NCBI GenBank assembly: GCA_039812645.1
Contig: JBDIAV010000086.1
Coordinates: 1-14,434, forward strand
Direction: 5' to 3'
Source: Ancrocorticia sp039812645
GTDB taxonomy: Bacteria > Actinomycetota > Actinomycetes > Actinomycetales > Actinomycetaceae
DNA length: 14,434 bases
Of the stretch, positions 13,166 through 14,434 are shown piece after piece. The first letter of the stretch is position 1. Each line of letters opens with the position of its first letter. The position numbers and the translations under genes were made by a program. The notes under the pieces are model-generated. The model made no database searches, had not been told where the DNA came from, and worked only from the letters and a program-made list of their open reading frames with translations.

Positions 13166-14386
13166 ATGAACTTTGGTGACGGTACAATCTACTCGGCTGA
13201 GGAGATAGCGCGCACCCGCAATGCCATTTTCATTTTGTTTGCGGCGAACGGATTCGCTTTCGCCTCATGGATGTCTCGACTTCCCGACATCAAGGACACA
13301 CTGCACCTCACTCCTGGAGAGCAGGGCGTCATGCTTCTGGCGATCTCGGCGGGTTCTCTCATTGGACTCCCACTGGCTGGCAGGATTGTCTCCGCTATTG
13401 GAGCGCGCCGCGCTATCCGAGCTGCGGCGTTTGTTGTGATCCCCGGTTTCATTCTCGCGCTCGCGGCGGTGGCCCTGGGAGATAGCCACTACCTCGTCAT
13501 GCCGGGCCTGCTACTTTTCGGCTTGGGCACTGGGCTATGGGATGTAGCCCAGAACCTGGTGGGCGCCGTCGTCGAGCAGGCGAGCCGGAAGTCGATTATG
13601 TCGTGGTTCCACGCAGCGTTCTCCGGTGGAACCGTGGCGGGTGCCCTTGTCGGTGCCGGGGTGGTGGCTCTTGGGGTGCCGATGTACCTGCATCTGGGGG
13701 CGATGGCGTTGCTGCTTGGTGGCGTAGCTGTGGTGTGTCCGGCGATGATTTCACTGCGCCTTGATGGCCGCGGAGTTTCCGACGAGTCAAACGGCGAAGA
13801 CGTCCGCCCCGTCACCTCCGCGCGTTCGGCCTGGACTGAGCCGCGCACCCTTCTTATCGGAGTCATGGTGCTTGCTGGGTCATTCGCTGAGGGGACCGCC
13901 AATGACTGGATGGCGATCGCCTTCGTGGACGGACACGGGGTCACTAACGCGATGGGCGTGGTAGCGCTTGCTGTGTTCCTCGCATTCATGACGGCGGGTC
14001 GAATTTTCGGCACGCAAATGCTTGACCGCTACGGCCGGGTGGTTGTTCTCCAAGCACTATTTGGTGCCGCGATTGTGGGCAGCCTGCTCGTTGTATTCGG
14101 CAACGTGACACTGGCCTTTATTGGAGCGGCGATCTGGGGTGTGGGCGCGAGCCTAGCATTCCCGGTGGGAATGTCGGCCGCGGCGGATGACCCACAGCGT
14201 GCGGCCCTGCGTATCAGTGTGGTTTCTACCGTCGGCTATGGGGCTTTCCTCTCCGGGCCGCCGCTTCTGGGATTCCTCGGCGATCACGTTGGTATCCTGC
14301 ACGCGTTGCTATTCGTCACCGCGACGGCGGTTGTTGCCGCGATTGTTGCTCCGGCGGCAAAGCCCCTGGAGGGTGCAAAGTACTAA
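13166..14386 (+). CDS. MFS permease, YbjJ-like
   Basis: A 406-aa protein with about 12 hydrophobic helices. The N-terminal half carries NGFAFASWMSRLPDIKDTL, resembling the WxxRLPxIRxxL feature I associate with E. coli YbjJ-like permeases, then LIGLPLAGRIVSAIGARRAI, the MFS loop 2-3 motif. A polar loop with DESNGEDVRP divides the halves, and MTAGRIFGTQMLDRYGR repeats the loop motif in the second half. Substrate unknown; related proteins have been suggested to export or import sugars or drugs. The ATG at 13166 has GGGG nine bases before it, while an ATG at 13157 and a GTG at 13151 in the same frame would add three or five residues. It is divergent from narK and has no co-directional partner in the window. 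Confidence 0.8.
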   Translation: MNFGDGTIYSAEEIARTRNAIFILFAANGFAFASWMSRLPDIKDTLHLTPGEQGVMLLAISAGSLIGLPLAGRIVSAIGARRAIRAAAFVVIPGFILALAAVALGDSHYLVMPGLLLFGLGTGLWDVAQNLVGAVVEQASRKSIMSWFHAAFSGGTVAGALVGAGVVALGVPMYLHLGAMALLLGGVAVVCPAMISLRLDGRGVSDESNGEDVRPVTSARSAWTEPRTLLIGVMVLAGSFAEGTANDWMAIAFVDGHGVTNAMGVVALAVFLAFMTAGRIFGTQMLDRYGRVVVLQALFGAAIVGSLLVVFGNVTLAFIGAAIWGVGASLAFPVGMSAAADDPQRAALRISVVSTVGYGAFLSGPPLLGFLGDHVGILHALLFVTATAVVAAIVAPAAKPLEGAKY

Positions 14387-14408
14387 TTTGGGGAGGCGTC
14401 GAACTGGA

Positions 14409-14434
14409 TGGCGGTGAGAGCGGGCGGTGTGCCA
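14409..14434 (+). repeat. Partial second copy of the palindromic repeat at the window edge
   Basis: These last 26 bases match 96-121 at 21 of 26 positions without gaps, including the start TGGCGGTGAG and the internal TGTGCC. The match breaks off only because the window ends. It starts 22 bp after the MFS stop codon, the same kind of position (just after a gene) as the first copy. Confidence 0.5.

Noticed and set aside
13489..14013. 174-codon minus-strand frame opposite the MFS gene
   Set aside because: Antisense shadow with Pro/Thr/Ser/Arg-rich translation; the plus-strand frame has clear MFS motifs and helices.

Overview
The window looks like chromosomal DNA from a moderately high-GC actinobacterium. 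It holds a TPP-riboswitch thiamine salvage operon, ATGA-type stop/start overlaps, tandem NarK-type transporters, an actinobacterial-style diacylglycerol kinase, and several genes whose -10 box lies 6-7 nt before the ATG, as expected for leaderless mRNAs. My guess at family level (Actinomycetaceae-like) rests on general appearance only and is weak.

Layout. Positions 1-6362 are a minus-strand thiamine salvage and uptake operon, read from right to left: promoter (6332-6362), TPP riboswitch (about 6238-6330), a switchable hairpin (6195-6224), then the lipoprotein ThiY, permease ThiX, ATPase ThiZ, ThiM, ThiE, ThiD and TenA. The ThiXYZ importer is expected to bring in a pyrimidine precursor. TenA (Cys type) would turn aminopyrimidine breakdown products into HMP, ThiD phosphorylates HMP to HMP-PP, ThiM phosphorylates the thiazole alcohol, and ThiE joins the two into thiamine phosphate. 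No ThiC, ThiG or ThiS is present here, so the locus is built for salvage. A 58-bp palindrome closes the operon, and a second palindrome of identical span lies between thiD and tenA.

Positions 6403-9799 are on the plus strand: a TetR-family regulator back-to-back with the riboswitch, a four-helix membrane protein with Pro/Gly/Tyr-rich ends, a lipid kinase of the diacylglycerol kinase family, and a coupled pair made of a 48-residue ribbon-helix-helix protein and a double-module VOC-fold protein. The promoter of this last pair carries three ATTGA/TCAAT half-sites and a 12-bp palindrome over the -10 box. I regard this pair as the best candidate for an undescribed small system.

Positions 9863-9906 are a strong stem-loop between convergent genes. 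Positions 9950-12714 are a minus-strand operon of two NarK/NNP nitrate-nitrite transporters (a NarK1-like gene first, a NarK2-like gene second). Its 436-bp upstream region has two prominent dyads, one of them a pair of quasi-palindromes spaced 21 bp (two helical turns). Positions 13166-14386 encode a YbjJ-like MFS permease on the plus strand. The window ends inside what looks like a second copy of the palindromic repeat seen near its start.
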